A DNA stretch of 64,000 nt from an uncultured Christensenella sp. (lineage in GTDB: Bacteria; Bacillota; Clostridia; Christensenellales; CAG-917): positions 1-64,000 of the forward strand of contig CAJTYG010000006.1 of NCBI GenBank assembly GCA_910584155.1. The letters are read 5' to 3'. The notes below the pieces were generated by a model. That model worked only from the letters and a program-made list of their open reading frames with translations. It searched no databases and was not told the DNA's origin. Positions 52,036-60,317 of this stretch are shown piece by piece. How positions within the stretch are numbered: the stretch's first letter is position 1; every line of letters starts with the position of its first letter. The position numbers and the translations under genes were made by a program.

Positions 52036-52051
52036 GTCCCGTTTTCGGTAC
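52036..52051 (-). promoter_or_regulatory. recA-operator-like palindrome between galE and galU
   Basis: GTCCCG-N4-CGGTAC (one mismatch from the recA palindromes), overlapping a second dyad CGAAAACG/CGTTTTCG. It could be an operator or the hairpin after galE; there is no T-run. Confidence 0.35.
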
Positions 52052-52078
52052 CGCCGCTGTCATATAGTATATTTATAA

Positions 52079-53065
52079 TCACTTGTTATATCCGTTTTTG
52101 TGCGTGGAATGCCATTTCCAAGCCGAGGATATTATGCTTTCAAGGCTGTCATACTGCGGCTTCCAGCCAAGCTCTCTCTTGATTTTTTCGCTTGAAGCGA
52201 CCAAAGTGGCAGGATCGCCCGCACGGCGACCTTCGACGCTGCGCTTGATGGAAAGCCCCGTGACCTTTTCGGTCATATCGATGACTTCCTTTACGCTGAA
52301 GCCGTTGCCGTTGCCGAGATTGTAGTGCGTTGATTTTCCGCCGTTTTTGAGGTAATCGAGCGCACGGATATGTGCGTCGGCAAGGTCGGTGATATGGATA
52401 TAATCACGCACGCACGTGCCGTCGGGCGTGGGATAATCGTCGCCGTAAATGCCTATGTGGTCTCTCGTGCCGTTTGCCACCTGCAATATGATGGGGATAA
52501 GGTGCGATTCGGGGTTGTGAGCCTCGCCTATCTCGCCGCTTCTGTGAGCGCCTGCCGCATTGAAGTAGCGCAGCGCCACGTATTTAAGCCCGTATGCCTT
52601 GTCATAGTCCTGCATAAACTGCTCCATCATCAGCTTTGTCTGACCGTACACGCTCGTGGGGTTTTGAGGACTATCCTCGGTGATGAGCCCGTCGCCGCAG
52701 TCGCCGTAGGTCGCAGCAGAGGACGAAAACACAAGATATTTCACATTTTCTGCGATCATAGCGTCAAGCAAAGCAAGCGTGCCTGCGACGTTATTGTGAT
52801 AATACTTTGCAGGGTTTGTCATGCTTTCGCCGACAAGCGAATAAGCCGCAAAATGTATGACGGAATCCACTTCATATTCCCTGAAGGTTTTACGCAGAAG
52901 CTCCACGTCAAAGATGTCGCCCTTGACAAACGGAACGTCGCTCGGTACCGCCTCGATATGTCCCGTGACAAGGTTGTCATAAACTACAACGCCTATGCCC
53001 CTCTCTTTGAGCTCTCTTACGCAATGAGAGCCGATATAGCCTGCACCGCCTGTAACCAAAATCAT
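52079..53065 (-). CDS. galE: UDP-glucose 4-epimerase
   Basis: An SDR-fold NAD enzyme: VTGGAGYIGSHCV at the N-terminus, catalytic FSSSAATYGD and YGQTK (Tyr-x3-Lys), RYFNAAGAHRSGEIGE and NLGNGNGFSVKEV. 328 residues. With galU it supplies UDP-glucose and UDP-galactose. GGAG precedes the ATG. Confidence 0.96.
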   Translation of the reverse strand: MILVTGGAGYIGSHCVRELKERGIGVVVYDNLVTGHIEAVPSDVPFVKGDIFDVELLRKTFREYEVDSVIHFAAYSLVGESMTNPAKYYHNNVAGTLALLDAMIAENVKYLVFSSSAATYGDCGDGLITEDSPQNPTSVYGQTKLMMEQFMQDYDKAYGLKYVALRYFNAAGAHRSGEIGEAHNPESHLIPIILQVANGTRDHIGIYGDDYPTPDGTCVRDYIHITDLADAHIRALDYLKNGGKSTHYNLGNGNGFSVKEVIDMTEKVTGLSIKRSVEGRRAGDPATLVASSEKIKRELGWKPQYDSLESIISSAWKWHSTHKNGYNK

Positions 53066-53153
53066 AAATTACACTCCTTGTGCGGCGGCAAATTGCGGAA
53101 ATAATGACCGCAAATACACGCACGCCCGCACTATAAATAAAATGCTATGAAAT

Positions 53154-53182
53154 ATTATATACTTCAACCTGTTGTTTTGCAA
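53154..53182 (-). promoter_or_regulatory. Predicted sigma-A promoter of galE
   Basis: Minus strand: TTGCAA (53182-53177), 17 nt, TATAAT (53159-53154). Its -35 shares base 53177 with the -35 of the divergent dinB promoter. Confidence 0.65.
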
Positions 53183-53200
53183 GCCAAAAATGTGTATAAT
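53172..53200 (+). promoter_or_regulatory. Predicted sigma-A promoter of dinB, leaderless geometry
   Basis: TTGTTT (53172-53177), 17 nt, TATAAT (53195-53200), 6 nt, then the GTG start codon at 53207. Transcription should begin at or beside the G of GTG. Confidence 0.65.
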
Positions 53201-53206
53201 AATGTC

Positions 53207-54442
53207 GTGGACAAAACAATTTTGCATTGCGACCTAAACAACTTCTACGCCTCGGTAGAACAGAAGCTGCATCCCGAATACGACGGGCTGCCGCTTGCCG
53301 TTTGCGGAAATCCCAAAATGAGGCACGGAATAGTGCTTGCAAAAAATCAGCTTGCAAAGCAGGCGGGCGTGCAAACGGGCGAAGCAATTTGGATATCAAA
53401 GCAAAAATGCCCCGATATCGTCTTTGTTGCGCCGCATTTCAACGAGTACGTAGCAATATCGAAAAAGGTTTTTGACATCTATACTTCCTATACGGACAGA
53501 GTGGAAAGCTTCGGTATAGACGAATGTTGGCTTGACGTGACAGGCTCAAAAAACCTCTTCGGCGACGGGAAGACTATCGCCGACGAGCTTCGCAGCAGGA
53601 TAAAGCAGGAGCTTGGGCTGACTATATCCGTCGGAGTATCCTTTACAAAAACGCTTGCAAAGCTTGGCAGTGACTTGAAAAAGCCCGATGCAACCACCGT
53701 CCTCGACAGGCAAAGCTATATGCAGCGGATAGGCAATATGTCGCCGTCGGAGCTTATTATGATAGGCAAACGCACGGGACAAAAGCTTGAAGCGCTGAAT
53801 ATCCACACCATAAAACAGCTTGCCGAAGCAGACAGACAAATGCTGCGCTACCACTTCGGCGTGATTGCAGACAATATGATAAACGCAGCGCTCGGCATAG
53901 AGACTGAAGAAGTCAAAAAATATTATGAGCACCGAGTGCCCAAAAGCGTATCCAACGGCACTACAACCCCACGTGATATCAACGACAAAGAGGAAGCGAA
54001 AATAGTAGTATACGCTCTGTCCGAAATGGTTGCGACACGGCTTCGCAAATACAATCTCGTCGCAAACGGAATTTCCTTTTCCATAAAGGATCCCGACCTG
54101 AAATGGGTATCAAAGCAAGCCCCTCTCGAGTTTCCCACTTCAAGCGCAAACGTCATAGCGGAAAAGGCTATGGAGCTGCTCATCAAAATGCACAGGTTTG
54201 ACACGCCGCTTAGAGCTATCACCGTCGGCGCAATACGTCTTAGCAGCTCTGCCGAAATGCAACTGAGCATATTCGATCCGCAGGACGACAGACAAAGCAA
54301 GCTTGATAAGAGCATTGACAGAATAAGAGATAAATACGGCTACAGCGCAGTAAAAAGAGGCATTTTGCTTGACGACGAGCTCACCGTCAATCTGCACGAC
54401 GACGATGATTTCAGACCGTTTCATCAGTCAAAAACTACATAA
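53207..54442 (+). CDS. dinB: Y-family DNA polymerase IV
   Basis: A translesion polymerase. Palm and fingers motifs DKTILHCDLNNFYASVEQ (start), IDECWLDVTG with the catalytic Asp-Glu, SVGVSFTKTLAKLGSDLKKP, and a little-finger domain (~245-360). 411 residues. The GTG at 53207 matches the normal N-terminus; an ATG 20 codons upstream would lie across the promoter. No ribosome binding site. The C-terminus carries QLSIFDP, a likely beta-clamp-binding motif. No palindrome like that of recA is present. Confidence 0.92.
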   Translation: MDKTILHCDLNNFYASVEQKLHPEYDGLPLAVCGNPKMRHGIVLAKNQLAKQAGVQTGEAIWISKQKCPDIVFVAPHFNEYVAISKKVFDIYTSYTDRVESFGIDECWLDVTGSKNLFGDGKTIADELRSRIKQELGLTISVGVSFTKTLAKLGSDLKKPDATTVLDRQSYMQRIGNMSPSELIMIGKRTGQKLEALNIHTIKQLAEADRQMLRYHFGVIADNMINAALGIETEEVKKYYEHRVPKSVSNGTTTPRDINDKEEAKIVVYALSEMVATRLRKYNLVANGISFSIKDPDLKWVSKQAPLEFPTSSANVIAEKAMELLIKMHRFDTPLRAITVGAIRLSSSAEMQLSIFDPQDDRQSKLDKSIDRIRDKYGYSAVKRGILLDDELTVNLHDDDDFRPFHQSKTT

Positions 54443-54748
54443 TACAAAAAAAAATTTACATAATTGAAACACGTATCGTGTCTACACGTATCGTATTTTA
54501 TATGTATTTCGTGTACAAATCTCAGTTTAAAAGCGTCAAAGCACAATATTTATGGATAGTTTTCCACAAGCAGCACTAATTAGGCTCATCATATAAAACC
54601 TAGTACACGCATGGTGTATTTATCGATTTTGTACAGGTTTGATACAAGTGTATATTAAAATAAAATACTTCTATTATATTTACATTAAAACAAATTTTTG
54701 CTATCCTAATTGTGGCTTGCAAAACGGCAGGTCAAAGGCTAACGAAAC
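54443..54748 (+). other. Gap before the Na/Pi cotransporter: promoter and repeated palindromes
   Basis: 306 bp, AT-rich, no gene. Three related operator-like sites: ACACGTATCGTGT (54469-54481), ACACGTATCGTAT (54484-54496) and TACACGCATGGTGTA (54604-54618). The first is a perfect palindrome around TAT. They could bind a regulator of the transporter; the Bacillus PhoP box (TTAACA repeats) is not obvious. Confidence 0.4.
54639..54666 (+). promoter_or_regulatory. Possible promoter of the Na/Pi cotransporter
   Basis: TTGATA (54639-54644), 16 nt, TAAAAT (54661-54666). Confidence 0.4.
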
Positions 54749-56470
54749 ATGATCGCAAATCAGATTTTATCTTTAACGGGCGTAAGCGCCACAGATATAG
54801 CATCTTCCCTGCTGATATTGCTTGCAGGTATAGGCGTTTTTCTCATAGCCTGCAAGATGATGAGCGCCAACCTTGAATCGCTAAGCTCAAACAAGCTCAA
54901 AGCTCTTTTTGCAAAGACCTCAAAAAGCAAGCTCATAGGCGTAGGTATAGGCACGGTCGCAACAGCCGCAATACAAAGCTCGGGCGCAACCACCGTTATG
55001 GTCATAGGCTTTGTCAACGCAGGCATCATGACGCTCATGCAGGCGGCAACGATAATCTTCGGCGCAAACATAGGTACGACCGTCACAGGTCAGATAGTGG
55101 CTTTGGGTATGTTCGGCACAAACAGCATATCCACAACAATAGTTTTTTCGGCATTTGCAGGCATAGGCGCATTTATAATGCTCTTTACAAAAAAGGACGT
55201 CATTCAAAAAATAGGCGGAATTCTTGCAGGCTTCGGTATGCTGTTTGTCGGCTTAAATATGATGAGCGGCTCAATGGAGGACTTTGCAAACCTTGACAGT
55301 GTAAAAAATTTCCTTGCTTCCATATCCAATCCCCTGCTGCTCGTGCTCATAGGCACAGTGCTGACTGCGATAGTACAGAGCTCGTCGGTGATGACGTCTC
55401 TTGCTATAACGATGGTGTTTACAGGGCTTATAACACTCGATCAAGGCATTTATCTCACGCTCGGCTCAAACATCGGCTCCTGTATGGTCGCTATCATAGC
55501 AGGCATAGGCAGCAGCACAAACGCAAAGCGAACGGCGCTTATTCATCTCATTTTCAACGTCACGGGCGTGGTGATATTTATGCTCATAGGCATGATAATG
55601 CGTGAGGCGTCACACCATGCGGTCACATTCGGATTACTGTTTGAAAAGATGTTCCCAAATGCGTTGAATACTCAAATGGCTATGTTCCACACGATATTTA
55701 ACGTGGCGACGGTCATACTCATTTTGCCGTTTACAAATCTGCTTGTAAAGCTTGTTACAAAGATAATTCCCGACCGCAAAAAGAAGCAGGACGCAAATGC
55801 GCCGCATCTGTATTATATAGACGAGCACCTGCTATCCACTCCCCCTATCGCCGTGCAGCAAACCAAAAACGAGATAGTAAATATGGCGGAAATCGCAATG
55901 CGCAACTTTACGCTTTCCTGCGACACCGTATGCACGATGAATTTTAAGGATATAGAAACCTTCCGCACAAACGAAAATCAGTTGAACTTTCTCAACAAAG
56001 AGCTTGTTCGCTTTATCATAAAGCTGACAAAGCTTGAAATGAGCGACGCAGACCGCACCTATCTATCGTCCGCACTGCATTCCATAACCGACCTTGAGCG
56101 CATAGGCGACTATGCTGAAAATATCATCGAATATGCCGAAAGAATGTCGGCAGCAAACGAAGCGTTTTCAGAGGACGCCATTGCCGAAATAAAGGATATG
56201 CAGCTGCTTATAGACGAACTGTATCAAAAGGTGATGAAAGCATACGTCAACGGCGACAGAACGTCTTTAAACGAGGCGTATGAAATAGAGGAACAAATCG
56301 ACGACTTCACCGAAAAAATGCAGGAAGGTCACATCAAGCGTATGGACGAGGGCGTCTGCACGTCGGATATAGGCGCACAGTACATGTCGCTTGCGTCAAA
56401 TGCGGAGCGTGTTGCAGACCACTTCATAAACGTCGCAAAAACAATAAAAGACTATGCGGTCAAAGGATAA
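54749..56470 (+). CDS. Na/Pi cotransporter family protein with C-terminal PhoU-like domain
   Basis: 573 residues. Two repeated Na_Pi_cotrans units: AAIQSSGATTVMVIGFVNAG with GANIGTTVTGQ, and AIVQSSSVMTSLAITMVF with GSNIGSCMVAI (QSS motifs of the family). Residues ~355-570 are a helical PhoU-like regulatory domain. Predicted sodium-driven phosphate uptake at the cytoplasmic membrane. AAAGG precedes the ATG. rdgB follows within 6 bp. Confidence 0.93.
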   Translation: MIANQILSLTGVSATDIASSLLILLAGIGVFLIACKMMSANLESLSSNKLKALFAKTSKSKLIGVGIGTVATAAIQSSGATTVMVIGFVNAGIMTLMQAATIIFGANIGTTVTGQIVALGMFGTNSISTTIVFSAFAGIGAFIMLFTKKDVIQKIGGILAGFGMLFVGLNMMSGSMEDFANLDSVKNFLASISNPLLLVLIGTVLTAIVQSSSVMTSLAITMVFTGLITLDQGIYLTLGSNIGSCMVAIIAGIGSSTNAKRTALIHLIFNVTGVVIFMLIGMIMREASHHAVTFGLLFEKMFPNALNTQMAMFHTIFNVATVILILPFTNLLVKLVTKIIPDRKKKQDANAPHLYYIDEHLLSTPPIAVQQTKNEIVNMAEIAMRNFTLSCDTVCTMNFKDIETFRTNENQLNFLNKELVRFIIKLTKLEMSDADRTYLSSALHSITDLERIGDYAENIIEYAERMSAANEAFSEDAIAEIKDMQLLIDELYQKVMKAYVNGDRTSLNEAYEIEEQIDDFTEKMQEGHIKRMDEGVCTSDIGAQYMSLASNAERVADHFINVAKTIKDYAVKG

Positions 56471-56476
56471 GATATT

Positions 56477-57067
56477 ATGACGCTGCCTCTTACGTTGGCG
56501 CTTGCCACCAACAACAAACACAAGCTACAGGAAATCCGTTCCATTCTTAACGGTCAGTTTGAAAAGCTGCTTTCGCTTGAGGAATTGGGCATAAACGTAG
56601 ATATCGAAGAAACGGGCGCTACCCTCACGGAAAATGCCCTTATAAAGGCAAGAGAAATAGTGAAGCTCACAGGTATGCCCGCACTTGCGGACGATACGGG
56701 GCTTATGGTCGACGCACTCGACGGTGCTCCGGGCGTATATTCGGCACGCTACGCAGGCGAGGAGCACAACGACAAGGCAAACAGGATGCTGCTTCTCAAA
56801 AATTTGCAAAACGCAAAAAGCCGTTCCGCCCACTTTGCCACAGTCATCGCACTCTGCTATCCCGACGGGACGTATCTTCTTGCCGACGGCAAGGTCGAGG
56901 GCGAGATAATATTTGAGGAAAGAGGCGAAGGCGGTTTTGGATACGACAGCATTTTCTACTCGCACGAGCTCGGCAAAACTCTTGCGGAAGCTACGCCGGA
57001 CGAAAAAAACTCGGTCAGCCACAGAGGCAGAGCATTGCGAAATATGCTCAAAATGCTGCAAAAATAG
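56477..57067 (+). CDS. rdgB: XTP/dITP pyrophosphatase (RdgB/HAM1)
   Basis: Removes non-canonical purine nucleotides. LATNNKHKLQEI at the N-terminus, ADDTGLMVDALDGAPGVYSARYAGE, GEGGFGYDSIF, and VSHRGRALRNM. 196 residues. Start codon is preceded by AAAGGATAAG inside the end of the transporter gene. Confidence 0.96.
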   Translation: MTLPLTLALATNNKHKLQEIRSILNGQFEKLLSLEELGINVDIEETGATLTENALIKAREIVKLTGMPALADDTGLMVDALDGAPGVYSARYAGEEHNDKANRMLLLKNLQNAKSRSAHFATVIALCYPDGTYLLADGKVEGEIIFEERGEGGFGYDSIFYSHELGKTLAEATPDEKNSVSHRGRALRNMLKMLQK

Positions 57068-57070
57068 CCT

Positions 57071-57535
57071 ATGCGTACTATAGTTGCATTTTCAGACAGT
57101 CACCACGCCACCCTGCCGCAAAAGCTTCTGGACGTGGCAAACGAAGCCGATTTCGTATTCTTTTTAGGCGACGGCAGTATGTCGCTTGACGATTTGCTTT
57201 TCCATAAAAATCTAATTATCGTAGACGGCAACTGCGATCCGCCATGCTTCGGCAATGAAAAGATGATAGAAGTCGAGGGAGTGAAAATTCTGCTTACGCA
57301 CGGGCATATATACTCTGTAAAACGTGATTTGTTGCCGCTCGCACTGCACGCAAAGGAATTAAACTGTCAGGCAGTGTTCTACGGGCACACGCACCAAGCG
57401 GAAATATCCGAATATGACGGTGTAACGCTCATCTGCTCGGGCTCGCCCTGCTACCCGAACGGAAATTTTGCCTCATACGCTTACGCCGTAGCGCACGACG
57501 GAAAATTAACCGCTAAAATCGTAAACATAACTTAA
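57071..57535 (+). CDS. YfcE/MJ0936-type metallophosphoesterase
   Basis: 154 residues with calcineurin-fold metal motifs: FSDSHHA, FLGDG, VDGNCD, LTHGH and YGHTHQA. Such proteins hydrolyse phosphodiesters in vitro; the natural substrate is unknown. Starts 3 bp after rdgB, a common pairing in Bacillota. Confidence 0.92.
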   Translation: MRTIVAFSDSHHATLPQKLLDVANEADFVFFLGDGSMSLDDLLFHKNLIIVDGNCDPPCFGNEKMIEVEGVKILLTHGHIYSVKRDLLPLALHAKELNCQAVFYGHTHQAEISEYDGVTLICSGSPCYPNGNFASYAYAVAHDGKLTAKIVNIT

Positions 57536-57541
57536 ATTTTG

Positions 57542-57570
57542 TTGACATCAATGCCTGAATATGATAATAT
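57542..57570 (+). promoter_or_regulatory. Predicted sigma-A promoter of the tRNA cluster
   Basis: TTGACA (57542-57547, perfect), 17 nt, TAATAT (57565-57570), about 50 nt before tRNA-Gly. Confidence 0.7.
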
Positions 57571-57623
57571 TTTCAAGCATCAAATAATAAATCACTCAAG
57601 TGCCGCTTCGGCAATGCAGTTAT

Positions 57624-57697
57624 GCGGGTGTAGTTCAATGGTAGAATCTCAGCCTTCCAAGCTGATTGCGTGGGTCCGATTCCCATCACCCGCTCCA
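57624..57697 (+). tRNA. tRNA-Gly(TCC), CCA encoded
   Basis: Acceptor GCGGGTG/CACCCGC closes; anticodon loop CTTCCAA; CCA at 57695-57697 is encoded. Confidence 0.95.
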
Positions 57698-57729
57698 AAC
57701 CACTTCAAGTGGACAGCCGATTGGCATTT

Positions 57730-57806
57730 GAGCCTGTAGCTCAGCAGGATAGAGCAACGGCCTTCTAAGCCGTGTGTCGGGGGTTCGAATCCCTTCAGGC
57801 TCGCCA
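57730..57806 (+). tRNA. tRNA-Arg(TCT), CCA encoded
   Basis: Acceptor GAGCCTG/CAGGCTC; anticodon loop CTTCTAA; discriminator G, then CCA. Confidence 0.95.
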
Positions 57807-57809
57807 GAT

Positions 57810-57887
57810 GGTGGATATAGCGCAGTTGGTTAGCGTGCCAGGTTGTGGCCCTGGAGGTCGTGGGTTCGAATCCCACTATTCACCCCA
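57810..57887 (+). tRNA. tRNA-His(GTG), CCA encoded
   Basis: Anticodon loop TTGTGGC within CCAGG/CCTGG. The extra G at 57810 (G-1) faces C73, the histidine identity pair. Acceptor GTGGATA/TATTCAC, then C and CCA. Confidence 0.95.
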
Positions 57888-57949
57888 CAGCTCAACTCAT
57901 TGCACTCCAATGGGTTGAGCAAAAAATTTAAAATAACACAGTCAATGCC

Positions 57950-57978
57950 TTGCTTTTTTTGACGACAAGTGTTATCAT
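57950..57978 (+). promoter_or_regulatory. Possible second promoter, before tRNA-Gln
   Basis: TTGCTT (57950-57955), 17 nt, TATCAT (57973-57978), about 12 nt before tRNA-Gln. A 12-bp hairpin (57892-57920) lies upstream without a T-run. Confidence 0.5.
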
Positions 57979-57989
57979 AGCTTGCAAAT

Positions 57990-58064
57990 AGGGGTATCGC
58001 CAAGCGGTAAGGCATCAGATTTTGATTCTGACATTCGTTGGTTCAAATCCAGCTACCCCTGCCA
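57990..58064 (+). tRNA. tRNA-Gln(TTG), CCA encoded
   Basis: Acceptor AGGGGTA/TACCCCT; anticodon loop TTTTGAT in TCAGA/TCTGA; discriminator G, then CCA. Confidence 0.94.
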
Positions 58065-58067
58065 AAC

Positions 58068-58143
58068 GACTCACTAGCTCAGCAGGTAGAGCACCGCACT
58101 TTTAATGCGATGGTCCGGAGTTCGAATCTCCGGTGGGTCACCA
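58068..58143 (+). tRNA. tRNA-Lys(TTT), CCA encoded; island attachment gene
   Basis: Acceptor GACTCAC/GTGGGTC; anticodon loop CTTTTAA; discriminator A and CCA. Its last bases (from 58134) form the left copy of a 13-bp direct repeat bounding the island. Confidence 0.95.
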
Positions 58144-58146
58144 AAA
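58134..58146 (+). repeat. Left direct repeat of the island (putative attL)
   Basis: TGGGTCACCAAAA, identical to 63200-63212. Includes the tRNA-Lys acceptor end and CCA. Confidence 0.7.
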
Positions 58147-58181
58147 CCCAACCTTATTCGAATACCGATTAGGTTGGGTTT
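58144..58181 (+). terminator. Terminator-like hairpin at the island left end
   Basis: AAACCCAACCT/AGGTTGGGTTT stem followed by TTTG. It now ends tRNA-cluster transcripts before the island. Confidence 0.8.
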
Positions 58182-58501
58182 TTGTTTTGCCTATCTTCAC
58201 TATAATTGTATCAGTCATACCTTTTAATGTATTGAAATTCTTATTTTATAGTATAAAACTTTTTACTTCATAATACCCTCCACTTTTGCCTTACGTCAGT
58301 CCAATCGTAGCACAGTTCTCTGAGATGTCAACGGCTCATAAATTTGCTTTGGTTTTATGTCAAAGTATTTTTATTATTAGCGCAAATTTCTTCCATTTTG
58401 TTGACATCTCAATATTGATATACTCAATTTCCTGCTATTGAGCCAAACCCTGCTTCGATGTCCTTAGCCGCAAGGCAAATCAAAAATATGGAGGTTCAAA
58501 A
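58182..58501. other. Non-coding stretch with an 11-bp inverted repeat
   Basis: AT-rich with no gene. GAGATGTCAAC (58322-58332) and GTTGACATCTC (58400-58410) are perfect inverted copies 78 bp apart; the second contains TTGACA, a possible -35 for the gene at 58502. Function unknown. Confidence 0.4.
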
Positions 58502-58867
58502 ATGGACTACAAAATTTTAAAAGAAAAAATATCCTCGGATAACGTGCTTGCTATGGCAGAGCTCATTGCTCTTAATGAAACAAAGTATCTAATCGGCTAT
58601 ATGGGCAGCCGTATGCAAAAGATTTATGCATACTTATATGCTGATAGAAAGCATAAAAACGAAGCACATTATGTACAAAGCGACGCCTATGATTTGGTAC
58701 AGGGATGTGCAGTATTTCTATGTGAAAGCTGCAATATCACGTGCGGTTTCTGTAAGCTGTTCGCTTGTCACCTTTGCATTTTTATCTCGCCATTCTTTCT
58801 GAATAGCATTGAAAGCCCTGTCTATGCTCAATTGGTTTTGACAAAACGAATTGCAAACTTCCTCTAA
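58502..58867 (+). pseudogene. Truncated hypothetical gene running into antisense sequence
   Basis: Starts well (GGAGG before ATG) and the first ~75 residues (MDYKILKEKISSDNVLAM to DAYDLVQGCAVFLCE) look like a real helical protein. From about 58720 the frame reads the antisense of the minus-strand gene at 58718-58918, giving an unnatural Cys-rich tail. I read it as the 5' fragment of an unknown gene cut at about 58720. Confidence 0.6.
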
Positions 58868-58918
58868 TCCTCTGAAAAATTGCGGTATTTGTGCCAAATC
58901 TATATGTATTTCCTGCAT
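58718..58918 (-). CDS. Small helical protein following the LRR gene, probably truncated
   Basis: 66 residues (MQEIHIDLAQIPQFFRGLEE ... RDIAAFT), with GGGAGAA before the ATG and its start 2 bp after the LRR stop. Overall it recalls small helical WXG100-like proteins, but I cannot assign a family. Its stop lies at the point where the plus-strand fragment ends, so the C-terminus is probably lost. Confidence 0.55.
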   Translation of the reverse strand: MQEIHIDLAQIPQFFRGLEEVCNSFCQNQLSIDRAFNAIQKEWRDKNAKVTSEQLTETARDIAAFT

Positions 58919-58919
58919 A

Positions 58920-60317
58920 TTATTCTCCCTTTTTTCTTCTTTTTACTTTGCATCTCTTTGGAAACGTATCTTTTATATATTTAAAATCATGCGGAACACT
59001 TATAGTTTTTAAATAAGGACAACTTGAAAATACTCCTCTTTCAATAGCCATTTTGCTATTTAAAATAATTACACTCGTAAGCCCGCAGCAACCTTCGAAC
59101 GCCTTATAGCCTATGCTCGTCACGCTGTCGGGAATTGTTATGCTCGTTAGCCCGCTGCAGCCATCGAACGCCCTATCGCCTATGCTCGTCACGCTGTCAG
59201 GGATGGTTATGCTCGTCAGCCCGCTGCAACCATAGAACGCCCGTTCGCCTATGCTCGTCACACCGTCAGGAATAGTCACGCTCGTCAGCCTGCTGCAACC
59301 TTCGAACGCATAAGAATCTATGCTCGTCACGCTGTCGGGAATCGTTATGCTCGTTAGCCCGCTGCAACTTTCGAACACACCATTACCTATGTTCATCACG
59401 CCGTCGGGAATAGTCACGCTCGTCAGCCTGCTGCAACCGTTGAACACACCTCTACCTATGTTCATCACGCCGTCGGGAATAGTCACGCTCGTCAGCCCGC
59501 TGCAACCTTCGAACACATAAGAATCTATGCTCGTCACGCTGTCGGGAATCGTTATGCTCGTTAGCCCGCTGCAATCTCTGAACGCACTATTACCAATGCT
59601 CGTTCCACCTGTTATGATTACCTCTTTTAAACCGCTTGGAACATAGTTTAAATTATCACGATAATTTTTTGCTCCGAATATATATCCAAAGTGTGTATCA
59701 GTCGTATCATCTTTTGTTGCGCCAACAAACGGTATCGTTATGTTTGTAAGTCCGCTACAACTAGAGAACGCACTATCACCTATGCTCATCACACTGTTTG
59801 GGATCGTTATGCTCGTAAGCCCACTGCAACCATAGAACGCCCACTCGCCTATGCTCGTAACGCTGTCGGGTATCGTTATGCTCGTTAGCCCTGTGCAACC
59901 ATAGAACGCTCGCTCGCCTATGCTCGTAACGCTGCCGTCTGTTGGAATAACGCTATTTTTGCACCCTAATATAAGGGTTTTGGTTGCGGTTCCTATAAGG
60001 CAGTTATTTGCACTATAATATGTTGAATTGCCTTGTGCAATAGTAATGCTTGTAAGCCCGCTGCAACCATAGAATGCACCGGAGCCAATGCTCGTTACGC
60101 TGTCGGGGATAGTTATGCTCGTTAGATTACTGCAACCATAGAATACCAAATTGCTAATGCTCGTCACGCCATCGGGGATGGTTATACTCGTAAGCCCGTT
60201 GCAACTATAGAACGCCCACTCACCTATGCTCGTAACGCTGGCAGGAATAACCAGATCCTTTACCAACTCGCCGTTAAGATATAAGTTGTGTGCATAAGAT
60301 AATGGATTTGCATAATA
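58920..60317 (-). pseudogene. BspA-type leucine-rich-repeat protein gene, 5'-truncated
   Basis: About 16 LRR_5 (TpLRR) repeats of ~23 residues, form LTSITIPDSVTSIGxxAFxGCSG, interrupted by two degenerate units. The DNA shows a matching ~69-bp tandem repeat. The frame stays open and homologous upstream of the first TTG (NPLSYAHNLYLNGELVKDLVIP) to about 60317, with no start, signal peptide or ribosome binding site, so the 5' end is missing. The end (FPKRCKVKRRKKGE) has no cell-wall anchor. Intact relatives are often surface proteins. Confidence 0.75.

Noticed and set aside
54556..54569. TTTTCCACA as a DnaA box and possible origin
   Set aside because: Single copy with a mismatch, no cluster, and no dnaA/dnaN genes nearby.
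54731..54738. GGTCAAA as a CtsR operator
   Set aside because: Only one heptamer of the required tandem, and it lies before a phosphate transporter.
57892..57920. 12-bp hairpin between tRNA-His and tRNA-Gln as a terminator
   Set aside because: On the plus strand it is followed by A, not T; a role in processing is possible, but not intrinsic termination.
58920..60317. Regular ~69-bp tandem DNA repeats that could look like a CRISPR or satellite array
   Set aside because: The repeats are in phase with codons of an LRR protein and there are no constant-repeat/unique-spacer units.
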